A stretch of DNA of 64,000 bases from Methyloversatilis sp. GTDB lineage: Bacteria; Pseudomonadota; Gammaproteobacteria; Burkholderiales; Rhodocyclaceae. A program made the position numbers and the translations under genes. The notes beneath the pieces are model-generated. The model saw only the letters and a list, made by a program, of their open reading frames with translations. It was not told where the DNA came from and made no database searches. Shown in pieces: positions 63,788 to 64,000 of this stretch (position 1 is the first letter of the stretch; each line of letters starts with the position of its first letter). The stretch is taken from positions 1-64,000 of the forward strand of contig NZ_JAUYNV010000032.1 of NCBI RefSeq assembly GCF_030698125.1, in the 5' to 3' direction.

Positions 63788-64000
63788 TCAGGCGGTGATG
63801 CGGAAGCGTTTCACCGCGCCAAGTACGTCTTCGGCGAGTTTTTCGATGCCCACGGCCGATTCGGCGACGCGTGCGGCAGCAGCGCTGTTGTGCTCCACCA
63901 TGTCGGCCACGGTTTCGACGGCGCGCGATATTTCGGTGCTGGCACGGCCCTGTTCGCCGATCGAGGCCGAAATGTCGGCAATGCGCCGCACCACCTGGCC
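63788..64000 (-). CDS. Chemoreceptor C-terminal fragment, runs off the window
   Basis: The last 70 codons of a gene entering from the right: VVRRIADISASIGEQGRAST, then EISRAVETVADMVEHNSAAA and VESAV-type repeats. Heptad patterns of small and polar residues and the AxISxSIGEQ motif are those of the C-terminal helix of an MCP signalling domain. The sensor part is outside the window. Confidence 0.85.
   Translation of the reverse strand, partial: GQVVRRIADISASIGEQGRASTEISRAVETVADMVEHNSAAAARVAESAVGIEKLAEDVLGAVKRFRITA

Overview
The window looks like a chromosomal segment of a GC-rich betaproteobacterium. Support comes from the housekeeping gene set (coaBC, dut, purM, hda, lysS, mnmC, clpSA, icd/aceK), a complete glyoxylate bypass and PEP-CTERM exported proteins. 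A Rhodocyclales-type organism (Methyloversatilis-like) is my best guess, from general resemblance only. I saw no rRNA, intact tRNA or CRISPR array.

Layout. 1-3109 is the right end of an integrated element (serine resolvase, unknown membrane protein, tyrosine integrase). It stops at a displaced tRNA-Ser 3' end, and its other end lies outside the window. 3464-7136 holds a PRMT-like methyltransferase, a four-PAS diguanylate cyclase and a small unknown protein. 7141-14427 reads as one zinc-starvation locus: a COG0523 GTPase without the usual CxCC motif, a DUF1826 protein, three PEP-CTERM proteins (two of them paralogues with an HxHxD motif), a ZnuD-like TonB receptor with a GHSHGGDD loop, and a Zur-type Fur regulator. 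AT-rich dyads lie in both divergent promoter gaps. 14491-21843 is housekeeping: HAD phosphatase, hda, AI-2E exporter, purM, rpmG/rpmB, radC, coaBC, dut and a monohaem cytochrome c. 21979-33731 carries aceB, a LysR regulator, aceA, an RraA-like protein, clpA/clpS, a cold-shock protein, icd and aceK, so the glyoxylate enzymes and the switch that controls flux into them are neighbours. 33728-42711 has rluE, a DUF192 protein, pdxH, pgi, an ArnT-like glycosyltransferase, rpmE, and an ATP-grasp/alpha-E plus transglutaminase pair. 42935-50122 has a renalase-like oxidoreductase, a soluble FIST chemoreceptor, an Aer-like receptor and mnmC.

50270-55043 is a decayed genomic island in the 3' end of lysS. 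The displaced lysS tail (codons for PQMRRE-stop) survives at 50260-50280. The present lysS ends with the same peptide written in different codons, and the two copies share an 11-bp core. The island holds a DUF4224 protein, a toxin-antitoxin pair, the C-terminus of a phage tape-measure protein fused to a left-truncated IS66 element, and an integrase cut by the IS66 right end.

55023-64000 has lysS, a guanidinium exporter gene behind a clear guanidine-II (mini-ykkC) riboswitch, a moxR-DUF58-tgpA-mltB operon, a histone-deacetylase-like enzyme, and the 3' end of another chemoreceptor gene running off the window. Two families of REP-like inverted repeats lie between genes.
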